From CAYWMD01 sp964458575 (lineage in GTDB: Bacteria > Verrucomicrobiota > Verrucomicrobiia > Limisphaerales > JADLHS01): a stretch of 64,000 nt of DNA. The stretch lies in contig CAYWMD010000003.1 of assembly GCA_964458575.1 (NCBI GenBank), positions 143,653-207,652 on the forward strand, given 5' to 3'. Shown here piece by piece: positions 1-10,148 of the stretch. A program made the translations under genes and the position numbers. The notes below the pieces were generated by a model. That model was not told the origin of the DNA. It did no database searches and saw only the letters and a program-made list of their open reading frames with translations. Numbering within the stretch: position 1 is the first letter of the stretch; every line of letters begins with the position of its first letter.

Positions 1-2
1 GT

Positions 3-1409
3 GATGCCGAGGCTGGCAAAATCCCGCTGAAACTCGCGGGCCGCTTTCGTGACAACGGATTTAAGCATGGGTTGATTGATGATTTTCAGGTGTTCGATGA
101 GTGCCTGACTGAGCTGGAAATCAAGCGATTGGCGCGCGGCACTCCGGGCCGCAGCGCGAACGATACCGAAAAAACTTTGCAACTCGCATCCTTATCCGCT
201 CTCGATGGTGCTGCGGCCCAGAGTGCCGCGCGCCAATATTTCCTCTCCCGCCACTACGAACCTTACCGCACCGCCCTCGCAGAAGTGAAAAAACTCCGCG
301 AGCAGGAAAACACTCTCATCAACGACATCCCTGAGATCATGGTCATGGATGAAATGCCGCAACCGCGCTCGGCATTTTTCCTCAAACGCGGCGCATACGA
401 CGCTCCGGGCGAGCAGGTCCAACGCGACACGCCCGCCGCCATTCTCCCTTTTCCCGCTGACCAGCCCCGCAATCGCCTTGGCCTCGCACGCTGGATGATT
501 GATCGCAAGAATCCGCTCACGGCCCGCGTGGTGGTGAACCGCATCTGGCGAATGCACTTCGGACGCGGGATCGTTACCACGCAGGAAAATTTTGGCAGTC
601 AGGGCCGGTTGCCGTCGCATCCGGAATTGTTGGACTGGCTCGCGGGCTGGTTTATGGATCACGGTTGGGACGTGAAGGCGTTGCATCGTTTGATCGTCGC
701 GTCGGCCACCTATCGGCAATCATCGCAAGCATCGCGCGAAGTTGTCGAACGCGATCCCGACAATACGTTGCTCGCGCACGGGCCGAAGCATCGCCTGCTG
801 GCTGAACAAATTCGCGACGGGGCGCTCGCCGCCAGCGGATTGTTGAATCCAACCCTCGGCGGTCCGAGCGTGAAGCCCTATCAGCCCGCCGGACTTTGGG
901 AAGAGTCCGGCACCGGCAAGACCTACAAGCAGGACCACGGCGACAAGTTGTATCGCCGCAGTCTGTACACCTTCTGGCGTCGCACGGCGCCACCGCCCAC
1001 GATGCTGACGTTCGACGCCACGACGCGCGAAGTCTGCACTGCCAAGCGCGAAACCACGGGCACGCCGTTGCAGGCGCTCGTGCTGTTGAACGACCCGCAA
1101 TTTGTCGAAGCCGCGCGAGTGTTGGGGGAGAAATTGCTGAAGGAATCGCCGGGAGACTTGGACGCGCGCATCCACATAGCGTTTCGTTCGCTGACGGGCC
1201 GCGCGCCGGATGAAAAGGAAATCGCCGTGCTGCGCCGGTTGTTCGAGGAGCAAAAAACATTTTACGCGAAGAACGACAACGACGCGAAAGCACTTCTCGC
1301 GACCGGCGAATCGAAGTGGGACAAAACTTTGCCGAAAGCCGAATTCGCCGCGACCACGATGCTGGTCAGCGCGATTATGAATTTCGACGAGTTTGTCATG
1401 GAGCGATGA
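3..1409 (+). CDS. DUF1553 (PSD1-type) protein, C-terminal part with LamG end; cut by left edge
   Basis: The reading frame is open from base 3, so the gene starts outside the window; the TTG at 72 is probably internal. The first residues (RFRDNGFKHGLIDDFQVFD then LTELEI) look like the end of a LamG/concanavalin-like domain, which precedes DUF1553 in planctomycete and verrucomicrobial proteins. The rest is typical DUF1553: a proline-rich entry (MPQPRSAFFLKRGAYD), RNRLGLARWMIDRKNPLTAR, VVNRIW, HFGRGIV, and a C-terminal LNDPQFVEAARVL segment. These proteins are usually exported, often carry an N-terminal cytochrome c and DUF1549, and are paired with DUF1501 proteins, as here. Their biochemical role is not established. 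They are abundant in polysaccharide-degrading PVC bacteria. Confidence 0.85.
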   Translation, partial: DAEAGKIPLKLAGRFRDNGFKHGLIDDFQVFDECLTELEIKRLARGTPGRSANDTEKTLQLASLSALDGAAAQSAARQYFLSRHYEPYRTALAEVKKLREQENTLINDIPEIMVMDEMPQPRSAFFLKRGAYDAPGEQVQRDTPAAILPFPADQPRNRLGLARWMIDRKNPLTARVVVNRIWRMHFGRGIVTTQENFGSQGRLPSHPELLDWLAGWFMDHGWDVKALHRLIVASATYRQSSQASREVVERDPDNTLLAHGPKHRLLAEQIRDGALAASGLLNPTLGGPSVKPYQPAGLWEESGTGKTYKQDHGDKLYRRSLYTFWRRTAPPPTMLTFDATTREVCTAKRETTGTPLQALVLLNDPQFVEAARVLGEKLLKESPGDLDARIHIAFRSLTGRAPDEKEIAVLRRLFEEQKTFYAKNDNDAKALLATGESKWDKTLPKAEFAATTMLVSAIMNFDEFVMER

Positions 1410-1433
1410 ATATGATGCCGATGATATACGATG

Positions 1434-1594
1434 CTCTCACCCTCACCCCGGCCCTCTCCCTGAGGGAGAGGGAGAATCGTTCGCCGACCAACGCTACCCC
1501 GCGTGTCGGTGAAAAGTCCGAAGGACTTACGGCAACTGGGTGCGAACGATTGCTGTTCCCTCTCCCAGCGGGAGAGGGTCAGGGTGAGGGAGAA
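1434..1594. repeat. CCCTCTCCC-type REP doublet, copy 1
   Basis: Two facing GC-rich hairpins (CCCTCTCCC TGA GGGAGAGGG near 1452 and CCCTCTCCC AGC GGGAGAGGG near 1558), each flanked by a CTCACCCT/AGGGTGAG extension, enclose about 90 bases of spacer. The outer ends are inverted with respect to each other, as in a REPIN. A second copy with the same ends and a different spacer lies at 36334-36489. The element fills the gap between the DUF1553 and DUF1501 genes, and its right edge contains the first ATG (1594) of the downstream frame. Confidence 0.8.
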
Positions 1595-1626
1595 TGCCAC
1601 GAACACAAACTAGCGCTCGAACGCCA

Positions 1627-3090
<1,464 letters not shown>

Positions 3091-3200
3091 GTCGTCGATG
3101 AAACGCGCCAAGACTTCACAGCTGTCAACCGTGTGACGATTCGGCAAATTCTCCCACATGAGATTGACTACCGCCGCGCACTGCGCTTTCTTATGGGGCA

Positions 3201-4541
3201 TTGAACCCCGCTTCTGTTAGCGCCACTGGGCCGAACGTCGCTGCGCGCGAACGTTTGGTGCTCTGGGTTATCTGGCTCACCTACGGCTCGTTTTATTTCT
3301 GCCGGAACAATCTGGGGCTGGCCGTGCCGGGCATCATGGGCGAGTTCGGCTATACCAAGGCGCAGTTGGGTACGTTGCTAATGGCGCTCAAACTGGCCTA
3401 CGGCGTGGGCCAGTTCATCAACGGCCAACTGGCGGAGCGTTTCCCGCCGCGCCGGTTGCTGGCGGTGGGCCTGCTCGCGTCGGCGGGGTTGAACGTGGCG
3501 TTCGGCTGGGCCACGGCGCTGTATTTCATGACGTTCATTTGGGCGTGCAACGGCTACGTGCAGGCGCTCGGCTGGGCGCCGTGCGTGCGCGTGGTGGCAA
3601 ACTGGTTTCCCGCGACGCGACGCGGCAGCGCCATGGGTATCATCGGCACCGGCTATCAAGTGACCGGCGCGCTGACGTTCGTGGTGGCGGGTTGGGCGGC
3701 CCAGCGGTTCGGCTGGCGCGGGGCGATGTTCGTGCCGTCGGCGTTGCTGACGTTGAGCGCGGTGCACATGTGGTTTTTGCTGGAGGAAAAACCCGCAGCT
3801 CAAGCGGCGTCGAACGAGAACGCGAGCAAGACCCCCGCGGTAAGAGCGTCGTTCGGTGAGAATCTCGCCGTGACGCTGACGAATCCTAGTCTTTGGTTTG
3901 TGGCGCTCACGTTGGGGTTGTTGGATTCCTGCCGTTACGGGTTCACGGATTGGGGCGTGACGCATCTCACGGAAGTCCAGAAGGCCAGCGTCAGCTCCGC
4001 CGCCTACAAATACGCGGTGCTGCCCTTTGGCGGGATCGCGGGTGCGTATCTGGCTGGGCTGGCCACGGACCGGTGGTTTGGCGGACGGCGCGTGCCGGTC
4101 ATCGCGGCGTTGCTGGTAGTGCTGGGGTTGCTGGCGTTCTCCTACGACACGGTAATCCGCTGGGGATTCGGTGCGAGCGTGGTGACGTTGTTCCTGATCG
4201 GCTTTTGCATCTTCGGGCCGCAGGTGTTGCTGGTTGGAACGCTGCCCACGGACCTGGCGCGGGGTGGAACGGCGGCGGCGGCGGCGGGCTTCGTGAATTT
4301 CATGGGCTACATGGGCGCGGCGGCGGGCAACAAAGTGACCGGCGAACTGGCCGAGCATCTGGGCTGGCCCGCAGCGGTGGGTTTCTGGGCTGCTTGCGCG
4401 CTGGCCGGGGCCTTCGTCATCATGGGGCTTTGGCGACGGGAACAAGAACTTCGAGGGGCATCGAATCCTTCGACCGAGGGTGAATTCACTTCACAACCAA
4501 GCCCGATTTCGGCTACATCCTCGCCGCAAGTTTCACCATGA
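3201..4541 (+). CDS. MFS transporter, organophosphate:phosphate antiporter-like (OPA)
   Basis: A 446-residue protein with about 12 hydrophobic helices. The N-terminal half resembles the GlpT/UhpC/UhpT family: YFCRNNLGLAVPGIM, GYTKAQLGTL, LAYGVGQFINGQLAERF, GWAPCVRVVANWF, and a TRRGSAMGI loop. The family exchanges sugar or glycerol phosphates for inorganic phosphate across the inner membrane. The substrate here cannot be read from sequence. The start is a TTG; no better start is seen just upstream. The stop overlaps the next gene's start (ATGA at 4538), so the two are translationally coupled. The tail after about residue 420 is low-complexity (Ser/Pro). Confidence 0.8.
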   Translation: MNPASVSATGPNVAARERLVLWVIWLTYGSFYFCRNNLGLAVPGIMGEFGYTKAQLGTLLMALKLAYGVGQFINGQLAERFPPRRLLAVGLLASAGLNVAFGWATALYFMTFIWACNGYVQALGWAPCVRVVANWFPATRRGSAMGIIGTGYQVTGALTFVVAGWAAQRFGWRGAMFVPSALLTLSAVHMWFLLEEKPAAQAASNENASKTPAVRASFGENLAVTLTNPSLWFVALTLGLLDSCRYGFTDWGVTHLTEVQKASVSSAAYKYAVLPFGGIAGAYLAGLATDRWFGGRRVPVIAALLVVLGLLAFSYDTVIRWGFGASVVTLFLIGFCIFGPQVLLVGTLPTDLARGGTAAAAAGFVNFMGYMGAAAGNKVTGELAEHLGWPAAVGFWAACALAGAFVIMGLWRREQELRGASNPSTEGEFTSQPSPISATSSPQVSP

Positions 4542-5293
4542 AAGCCATCATCATCGGAGCGGGACGCGGTCGGCGCTTGATGCCCACTACGGCGGACACG
4601 CCCAAGTGTTACGCCGAGGTGCAGGGGCGGCGGCTGTTGGATTGGGGGTTGCGCGCCTTCGCGGCCGCGGGCGTCACGGACTTTTGTTTCATCGGCGGCT
4701 ACCAGATTGCGAAAGTGCAACGCGATTACCCGCAGTTCACTTTTCGGCATAATCAGAATTGGGAACACAACAACATCATGGCCTCGCTGATGCACGCGGA
4801 GGATTTGATGGACGACGGATTTGTCTGTTGTTACTCGGACATTTTGTTCACGAGCGATGTGGTGCAACGCGTGTTGAATCATCCCGGCAACATCGCGTTG
4901 AGCGTGGACACGCGCTGGCTCGAACGCTACGTGCATCGCACGCAACATCCGCCCGACGACGCCGAGAAAGTCACGGTCCTCAACGGCAGTGTCACACGCG
5001 TCCATCGCGGGATCGAACCGCAGGCGGCGCACGGCGAATACACGGGCATCGCCAAGTTCACCCCGAAAGGCGCGGCGCAACTCCGCGAGCATTTCCATCA
5101 GGCGCGAACGAGTTTCACCGGCAAACCATTTCGTGAAGCGACCGTCTTCGACAAGGCTTACCTGATCCATCTCCTGCAAGACATGATCGAGTCGGGCGTT
5201 CACATGGCCCACGCCGACACACCCGGAAACTACATGGAAGTGGACACGCAGCAGGATTTCGAACTCGCGCGGCAACATTGGCGCGGCGAGTAA
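4538..5293 (+). CDS. Sugar-phosphate nucleotidyltransferase (LicC-like)
   Basis: A 251-residue protein with the nucleotidyltransferase signature at the N-terminus: MKAIIIGAGRGRRLMPTT followed by TPKC, in which the Gly/Arg loop and the Lys bind the NTP. GGYQIAKV, NIMASLMHA and a YSDILF segment (metal-binding Asp) follow. The C-terminal DTPGNYMEVDTQQDFELA matches the family's second metal-binding region. The nearest known relatives are phosphocholine cytidylyltransferases and other short NTP transferases that activate a phosphorylated head group. It overlaps the upstream transporter gene by four bases, so the pair may import and activate a phosphorylated compound; that link is inference. Confidence 0.8.
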   Translation: MKAIIIGAGRGRRLMPTTADTPKCYAEVQGRRLLDWGLRAFAAAGVTDFCFIGGYQIAKVQRDYPQFTFRHNQNWEHNNIMASLMHAEDLMDDGFVCCYSDILFTSDVVQRVLNHPGNIALSVDTRWLERYVHRTQHPPDDAEKVTVLNGSVTRVHRGIEPQAAHGEYTGIAKFTPKGAAQLREHFHQARTSFTGKPFREATVFDKAYLIHLLQDMIESGVHMAHADTPGNYMEVDTQQDFELARQHWRGE

Positions 5294-5314
5294 ACACAGA
5301 ACTTCCGAGGCGCC

Positions 5315-6382
5315 ATGGCCAAGCAACTTCGCTTTCCCACCTCCGTTGTTGGCTCATTGCCGCGACCGGCGCTGGTCCTCGATCTGATCAACGGCCACCC
5401 GCCGCTGCCGCCACCCGACTACGAGCGGGAAATGCAGGCGGCCATCCGTTACGCCGTGGCGTTGCAGGAACATGCGGGCATTGATGTCGTCACCGACGGC
5501 GAATGGTGGCGCAAATCCTACATCGGGGTGATCGCGGAACTGGCGCACGGCTTTGAACTCGGCCAGGCGGCGGATGGCCGACCTTGGACGATCGTCAAGG
5601 AAAAACTCACGTCAAAAAAGCCGGGCTTCATCGCCAACGAAGTCAAATTCCTGAAAACAGTCACCACGCGGCAGATCAAATCCACGCTGCCCTCGCCCGC
5701 ACTGCTCGGCGAAAGAATGTGGAACGCGGAAACATCCAAAAAGGCCTACCCGAAGTTGGAGGATTTCGTCCGCGCTTGTGTGCCGATTCTCCGGCGCGAA
5801 CTGGAGTTGATTCGCGACGCCGGCGCCGACATCGCGCAGATAGACGACCCGCATCTTTGCCTGTTCGTTGATCCGTCTGTACGCGCGAAGTATTCGGACC
5901 CGGACCAAGCCGCCGCATTTGCCGCCGACATGGTCAACGAACTCATCAGCGGCGTGAAGGGGATCAAGCTCGCGGTGCATCTGTGCCGGCGCGCCGGTGC
6001 GCGCGTGCGCGGCGAACATGCCCACGGCGGCGGCTACGGGCCGATTTTGCCGTTTTTAAATCAGTTGAAAGTCCATCATCTCACGATGGAATTCTCCACG
6101 CCGCAAGCCGCCGGTAACATGGGCGTGTTCAAGGAACTGCGCGAAGATTTTGAAATCGGCTTCGGTTGCGTGGACGTGACCCCGGGGATGATTGATTCCG
6201 CCGAAGTCATCGCCCAGCGTGTGCGGCAAGCGCTGAAATTCGTCGCGCCGGAACGTATCACCTTGAATCCGGATTGCGGATTTGCTCCCGGTTCCGGCGC
6301 GGTGGTGAGTCTGGACGAAACCTATCGCAAGCTGTGCAACGAGGCCGAGGCCGCACGCCGGTTGCGGGAAGAATACAACTGA
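5315..6382 (+). CDS. MetE C-terminal-like methyltransferase (cobalamin-independent methionine synthase family)
   Basis: A 355-residue protein matching only the catalytic half of MetE. It opens with the family motif (FPTSVVGSLPRP) and has DGEWWRKSY. It carries the expected zinc ligands: HLCR near residue 223, then Glu in the EFSTPQAAG region, and Cys in LNPDCGFAPGS near residue 325. Full MetE is about 750 residues; stand-alone versions of this size are common in soil bacteria and act on varied methyl donors or thiol acceptors. The methyl donor cannot be inferred. It lies 21 bases after the nucleotidyltransferase gene on the same strand. Confidence 0.8.
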   Translation: MAKQLRFPTSVVGSLPRPALVLDLINGHPPLPPPDYEREMQAAIRYAVALQEHAGIDVVTDGEWWRKSYIGVIAELAHGFELGQAADGRPWTIVKEKLTSKKPGFIANEVKFLKTVTTRQIKSTLPSPALLGERMWNAETSKKAYPKLEDFVRACVPILRRELELIRDAGADIAQIDDPHLCLFVDPSVRAKYSDPDQAAAFAADMVNELISGVKGIKLAVHLCRRAGARVRGEHAHGGGYGPILPFLNQLKVHHLTMEFSTPQAAGNMGVFKELREDFEIGFGCVDVTPGMIDSAEVIAQRVRQALKFVAPERITLNPDCGFAPGSGAVVSLDETYRKLCNEAEAARRLREEYN

Positions 6383-6419
6383 CTTTTGCCGGGTGGCATG
6401 AGACACTTGCTGCGTCGCA

Positions 6420-7259
6420 ATGCGCGACGTAGCTGTGAAAACAACCAACCCAAACGCTGCCGCCGTCCAACTACGGAAACGCTCGCCCCTGCGTCCCAGG
6501 CTGGCCATCGTGCTGGGCAGCGGGTTTCATCATGTCCTCGCCGGGTTCGAGCCGGAGTGCAAAATCCCTTACGCGAAATTGCCGGGCTTTCCGCCGGTGG
6601 GCGTCAGCGGGCACGCGGGGGATTTGTATCTCGGAAAGCTGGGGGGCACGCCGGTCTTGATCTTGAGCGGGCGCGCACATTTTTACGAGGGACATCCGAT
6701 GGAGAGCGTGACATTCGCCGTGCGCGCCTTGGCGGCGTTCGGCATCCACGATTTGCTGCTCACCAATGCGGCGGGCGGGATCAACCGGAAATTCCGCGCC
6801 GGCGATTTCATGGTGCTGACCGATCACATCAATCTTATGGGCGCCAATCCCCTGCGCGGACCGGCAATCACCGGCCTGGCGCGGTTCGTGGATTTGACAC
6901 GGGCGTACGACACAGAGTTGAGTTCCTTGCTGCGTCGGGCCGGGAAGCATTGCGGATTAAAACTGCATCGCGGCGTTTATCTGGCGGTCAGCGGACCGAG
7001 CTACGAGACGCCGGCGGAGATTCGCGCCTTCGCCCGGCTCGGCGCGGACGCCGTGGGCATGAGCACCGTGCCGGAAGCGATCGCGGCGCGGCAATGCGGC
7101 CTGCGCGTAGCCGGGTTGTCGTGCATCACAAATCTGGCCGCCGGCATCGGGAAAGCGCCGTTGTCGCACGCCGAGGTGCTGGAAACGGCCCAAAACGTGA
7201 AATGTCTGGCAGCCGACTTGCTCAAAAAATTTGCTGATTACTATGGCCGCAATCAATAA
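6420..7259 (+). CDS. punA: Purine nucleoside phosphorylase (trimeric type)
   Basis: A 279-residue protein that phosphorolyses purine nucleosides to free base and ribose 1-phosphate. It carries the trimeric PNP landmarks: IVLGSGFHHVL (phosphate loop), GRAHFYEGHPMESVTF, TNAAGGINRKFRAGDFM, DHINLMG, GPSYETPAEIRAF and VGMSTVPEAIAAR (ribose contact), with SCITNLAAGI near the end. Length fits the class (270-290). The next gene is cytidine deaminase, overlapping its end, so this is a nucleoside salvage pair. It might also serve the 5'-methylthioadenosine branch, given mtnA at 55-56 kb, but key MTA-specific residues were not checked. Confidence 0.92.
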   Translation: MRDVAVKTTNPNAAAVQLRKRSPLRPRLAIVLGSGFHHVLAGFEPECKIPYAKLPGFPPVGVSGHAGDLYLGKLGGTPVLILSGRAHFYEGHPMESVTFAVRALAAFGIHDLLLTNAAGGINRKFRAGDFMVLTDHINLMGANPLRGPAITGLARFVDLTRAYDTELSSLLRRAGKHCGLKLHRGVYLAVSGPSYETPAEIRAFARLGADAVGMSTVPEAIAARQCGLRVAGLSCITNLAAGIGKAPLSHAEVLETAQNVKCLAADLLKKFADYYGRNQ

Positions 7260-7644
7260 ACGGGCCTTGGTGCGGGCGGCCAATCAGGCGCGCGCGCAGG
7301 CGGTGGCCCCGTATTCCAAATTCCGGGTCGGCGCCGCGCTGCTGACCCGGTCCGGCGAGATCATCGCGGGTGCAAATGTGGAGAGCGCGAGTTATGGTTT
7401 GACGTGTTGCGCGGAGCGGGTTGCCCTTTTCAAGGCGCTGACGAACGGACGCCGGAACTTCGTCGCTGTGGCGGTGGTGGCACGAACGGCGGGCGGGCCG
7501 AAACCATGTGGTGCGTGCCGGCAATTGCTGGCCGAATACGCGCCCGGGGCCAAAGTGTTCATTGCCGACAGCCGGGCGCTGAACGCCATCAAGGTTTTTT
7601 CCGTCCAAAAACTGTTGCCCGTCGCCTTCCGGATGAAACCGTAG
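7243..7644 (+). CDS. cdd: Cytidine deaminase
   Basis: A 133-residue protein converting cytidine or deoxycytidine to the uridine form. All zinc-site elements are present: GANVESASYGLTCCAER (Cys and catalytic Glu) and PCGACRQLL (two Cys). PYSKFRVGAALL is the typical substrate-binding start. The frame has a TTG at 7231, but the ATG at 7243 begins the usual MAAINKRALVRAA N-terminus. It overlaps the end of the phosphorylase gene by 17 bases, so the two are co-translated. Length is normal for the tetrameric class. Confidence 0.93.
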   Translation: MAAINKRALVRAANQARAQAVAPYSKFRVGAALLTRSGEIIAGANVESASYGLTCCAERVALFKALTNGRRNFVAVAVVARTAGGPKPCGACRQLLAEYAPGAKVFIADSRALNAIKVFSVQKLLPVAFRMKP

Positions 7645-7703
7645 TGTTAAATAGAGAATCGCCGCCCGCGCTTTGCCGCCGGTAAGCCGCGAACGGGTCG
7701 TTG

Positions 7704-9197
7704 ATGAAGTCAGACGTGATTTATGATTTTGAAAACGCCGCCTGGCCAGCCCTGCTGGTGGACGGCGCGGGGAATGTTGTTGGTGCCAATCACGCGGCCA
7801 CCAACACGTTCGGGACGACGTTGACGGCGGAGGCGCCAAAACTTGCCGCCCTTTGGGCACCGGACAACTGCCTCACCGTGGAAAAGTTTCTGAAGGACGG
7901 GGCCGCCGCGCTGGCGCCGCTCACCCCGCTCAAACTGTCATTGCCGGCGGGACCAAAAACTTTTTCCGCGCTGGTGGGTTTGCACACACGGGAAGGAGCA
8001 CGCTTCGTGTCGCTGCAACTGCTCCCGGACATTACGGAACTCGCCGGCGCGAGACCCGCGGTCGCGGATGCCGGGCTGGCCCACAAACAAAAACTCGACT
8101 GCGCCCTGCAACTGGCCCGTTCGGTGGCGCTGGACTTCAACAACGCGCTGACCAGCGTCCTGGGCTACACGTCGCTCATGTTGAGCAAGGCCGAAGCGGC
8201 GCACCCCTGGCGACGCACCCTGCTGGAGATCGAGAAATCCGCGGCGAAGGCGGCGGAGGTGGCCGCGGACCTCGCGGCATTCAGCTTGCAGGAAAAAGAG
8301 CCGCGCGCTCAGACCGCCGGAAACATCAACATCGTGCTGCAACGGTGCGTCGAGTTCTTCAAGAATTCGAGCAAGGAGCCGACCGAATGGAACGTTCAGT
8401 TGGACCGCCGCCTCCTGGCCGCGAAGTTTGACGAGGCCAAGATCCAGCAAGCGTTCACAAAGATACTTGAAAATGCCGTTGAGGCGCTCAAGGAACACGG
8501 GCGCGTCGGTGTGCAGACACGCAACGTGGATCTCGCCGAAGCGACCCAGGATCGCAATGCCAAACTGGCCGCGGGCGGCTATGTGTGCGCCGAGATCTCG
8601 GACAACGGACGCGGCATTGAGCCGGACGTGCTGCCACGCATTTTTGAACCGTTCTTCACGACAAAGAAAGGTCCCCACCGCGGCCTCGGCCTGGCCTGGG
8701 TGTATGGTATTGTCACGAATCACGGGGGCGGCGTAGCGGTTTCAAGCCAGCCGGACGTTGGCACCTCGGTGCGCGTTTACCTGCCGGCCGAAAAGAGCAT
8801 GGTCAAGGACAGCGCGCACACCAGCGACGACCTGACCGGCAACCAAACGATCCTGATGGTGGACGATGAGGACCTGCTGCTGACGATGGGTGAGACAATC
8901 CTTTCTTCCTACGGTTACCGCGTCCTCACCGCGAACAGCGGGCAGAAGGCCCTGGAAATCATTTCCAAGAGCGAAAAACCAATTGATCTGCTCATCACCG
9001 ACCTGGTGATGCCGGTCATGAGCGGGCGGGAACTGGCGGAACAGGTGCGCCGGCTGTCACCCCGCACGCGCGTTATGAGCACGAGCGGCTACGTCTGGCC
9101 GGGCAACAAACACGAAAAGGCCACCTACCTGCAAAAACCCTTCACCACCCAGGAATTGCTGATGAAGGTAAAGCTCGTTCTCCACCCCTCATCTTAG
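7704..9197 (+). CDS. Hybrid sensor kinase with degenerate H-box, plus receiver domain
   Basis: A 497-residue soluble protein. Residues 1-115 resemble a PAS sensor. The dimerisation region (about 125-200) contains LARSVALDFNNALTSVLGY. Relatives read V-A-H-D-F-N-N here; this protein has Leu (codon 8130-8132, ctg) where the phosphorylated His should be. The ATP-binding domain is intact: ILENAVEAL (N box), EISDNGRGIEPDVLPRIFEPFFTTK, in two steps G1 and F boxes, and HRGLGLAWVYGIVTNHGG. A receiver domain (about 385-497) has the VDDED acid pocket, Asp in LLITDLVMP and Lys in YLQKPFT. It may act as a phosphatase or as one half of a heterodimer. The start is ATG 7704, after a TTG at 7701. No transmembrane segment is seen. 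Confidence 0.85.
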   Translation: MKSDVIYDFENAAWPALLVDGAGNVVGANHAATNTFGTTLTAEAPKLAALWAPDNCLTVEKFLKDGAAALAPLTPLKLSLPAGPKTFSALVGLHTREGARFVSLQLLPDITELAGARPAVADAGLAHKQKLDCALQLARSVALDFNNALTSVLGYTSLMLSKAEAAHPWRRTLLEIEKSAAKAAEVAADLAAFSLQEKEPRAQTAGNINIVLQRCVEFFKNSSKEPTEWNVQLDRRLLAAKFDEAKIQQAFTKILENAVEALKEHGRVGVQTRNVDLAEATQDRNAKLAAGGYVCAEISDNGRGIEPDVLPRIFEPFFTTKKGPHRGLGLAWVYGIVTNHGGGVAVSSQPDVGTSVRVYLPAEKSMVKDSAHTSDDLTGNQTILMVDDEDLLLTMGETILSSYGYRVLTANSGQKALEIISKSEKPIDLLITDLVMPVMSGRELAEQVRRLSPRTRVMSTSGYVWPGNKHEKATYLQKPFTTQELLMKVKLVLHPSS

Positions 9198-9212
9198 GTT
9201 CTGTGATAAAGA

Positions 9213-9246
9213 CAGTTGACTATTAGATAGAAATTCTATTCACTGT
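9213..9246 (+). promoter_or_regulatory. Possible promoter/operator before the LysR gene
   Basis: The 53-base gap before the LysR start is AT-rich compared with its surroundings. It holds TTGACT (9216-9221), a TATTCA-like hexamer 15 bases on, and a perfect palindrome ATAGAA-A-TTCTAT at 9227-9239. LysR-type proteins often bind such inverted sites and repress themselves. Position and sequence fit; there is no other evidence. Confidence 0.35.
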
Positions 9247-9250
9247 CCTT

Positions 9251-10135
9251 ATGCAAATTGAAAGCTTGAAAGTCTTCTGTGACCTGACTGAAACAGAGAG
9301 TTTCACCAAGGCCGCCCAAATCAACGGCGTGACCCAGTCCGCGGTCAGCCAGCAAATCAGTTCGCTGGAGCGCAACTTCAAGTCGCTCCTCATCGAGCGC
9401 AGCAAGAAGAAGTTCCGGCTCACGCGTGAAGGCCAGGTCTTGTATGATTACAGCAAGCAGATCATTCAGACCTTTGATGCGCTGCACAGTAAACTTCAGG
9501 AGATCAAGGACATCATTTCCGGCACCATCCGGGTGGCCACCATCTACAGTATCGGGCTCCATGATTTGCCCCCTTACATCAAACGCTTCCTTAAAGATTA
9601 TCCGACCGTCCATGTCCACGTCGAATACCGTCGCTCCAACCAGGTGTATGAAGATGTGCTCGGGAACGTCGTGGATCTGGGCCTGGTTGCCTACCCCCAA
9701 AAGGACGCCAAGCTCGAGATTATTCCGTTGCGAAAAGATCCCCTGGTGTTGATTTGTCACCCTCACCATCCCTTCGCCAAACAGAAATCCATCCGCCTCA
9801 AGAGCATCGCCGGTCAAAAGTTCGTTGGCTTCGAACCGGACATCCCCACGCGCAAGGCGCTGGACAAAATCCTGCGCGAGCACGGTGTCGAAGTGAATAA
9901 CGTGATGGAGTTTGACAACATCGAAACCGTGAAACGCGCGGTGGAAATTGATGCGGGCATCTCGATCGTGCCGTCCGGTACCATCCAGCAGGAAATTTCT
10001 AAACAAACCCTCGCCGCAGTGCAACTCGACGACGAGGACTTCTTCCGGCCGCTGGCCGCGATTTACAAGAAGAACAAGGTGCTCTCGCCGGCCATGCGCC
10101 AGTTCCTGACGATTATCAAGGACGGAAGCAAATAA
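9251..10135 (+). CDS. LysR-type transcriptional regulator
   Basis: A 294-residue protein. Residues 1-60 form the winged helix-turn-helix (MQIESLKVFCDLTETESFTKAA, split over the first helix; then VTQSAVSQQISSLE as recognition helix). A linker helix (YDYSKQIIQTFDALHSKL) follows, then a periplasmic-binding-like effector domain (about 90-294) with IRVATIYSIGLHDLPPYI and GLVAYPQKDAKLEI. It resembles the CysB/CbbR branch, but the effector is unknown. It is the last gene of the plus-strand run and has its own AT-rich upstream gap, so it is probably transcribed separately from the kinase gene before it. It converges on the CoaB-like gene. Confidence 0.88.
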   Translation: MQIESLKVFCDLTETESFTKAAQINGVTQSAVSQQISSLERNFKSLLIERSKKKFRLTREGQVLYDYSKQIIQTFDALHSKLQEIKDIISGTIRVATIYSIGLHDLPPYIKRFLKDYPTVHVHVEYRRSNQVYEDVLGNVVDLGLVAYPQKDAKLEIIPLRKDPLVLICHPHHPFAKQKSIRLKSIAGQKFVGFEPDIPTRKALDKILREHGVEVNNVMEFDNIETVKRAVEIDAGISIVPSGTIQQEISKQTLAAVQLDDEDFFRPLAAIYKKNKVLSPAMRQFLTIIKDGSK

Positions 10136-10148
10136 TTCGGCCTGGGCA

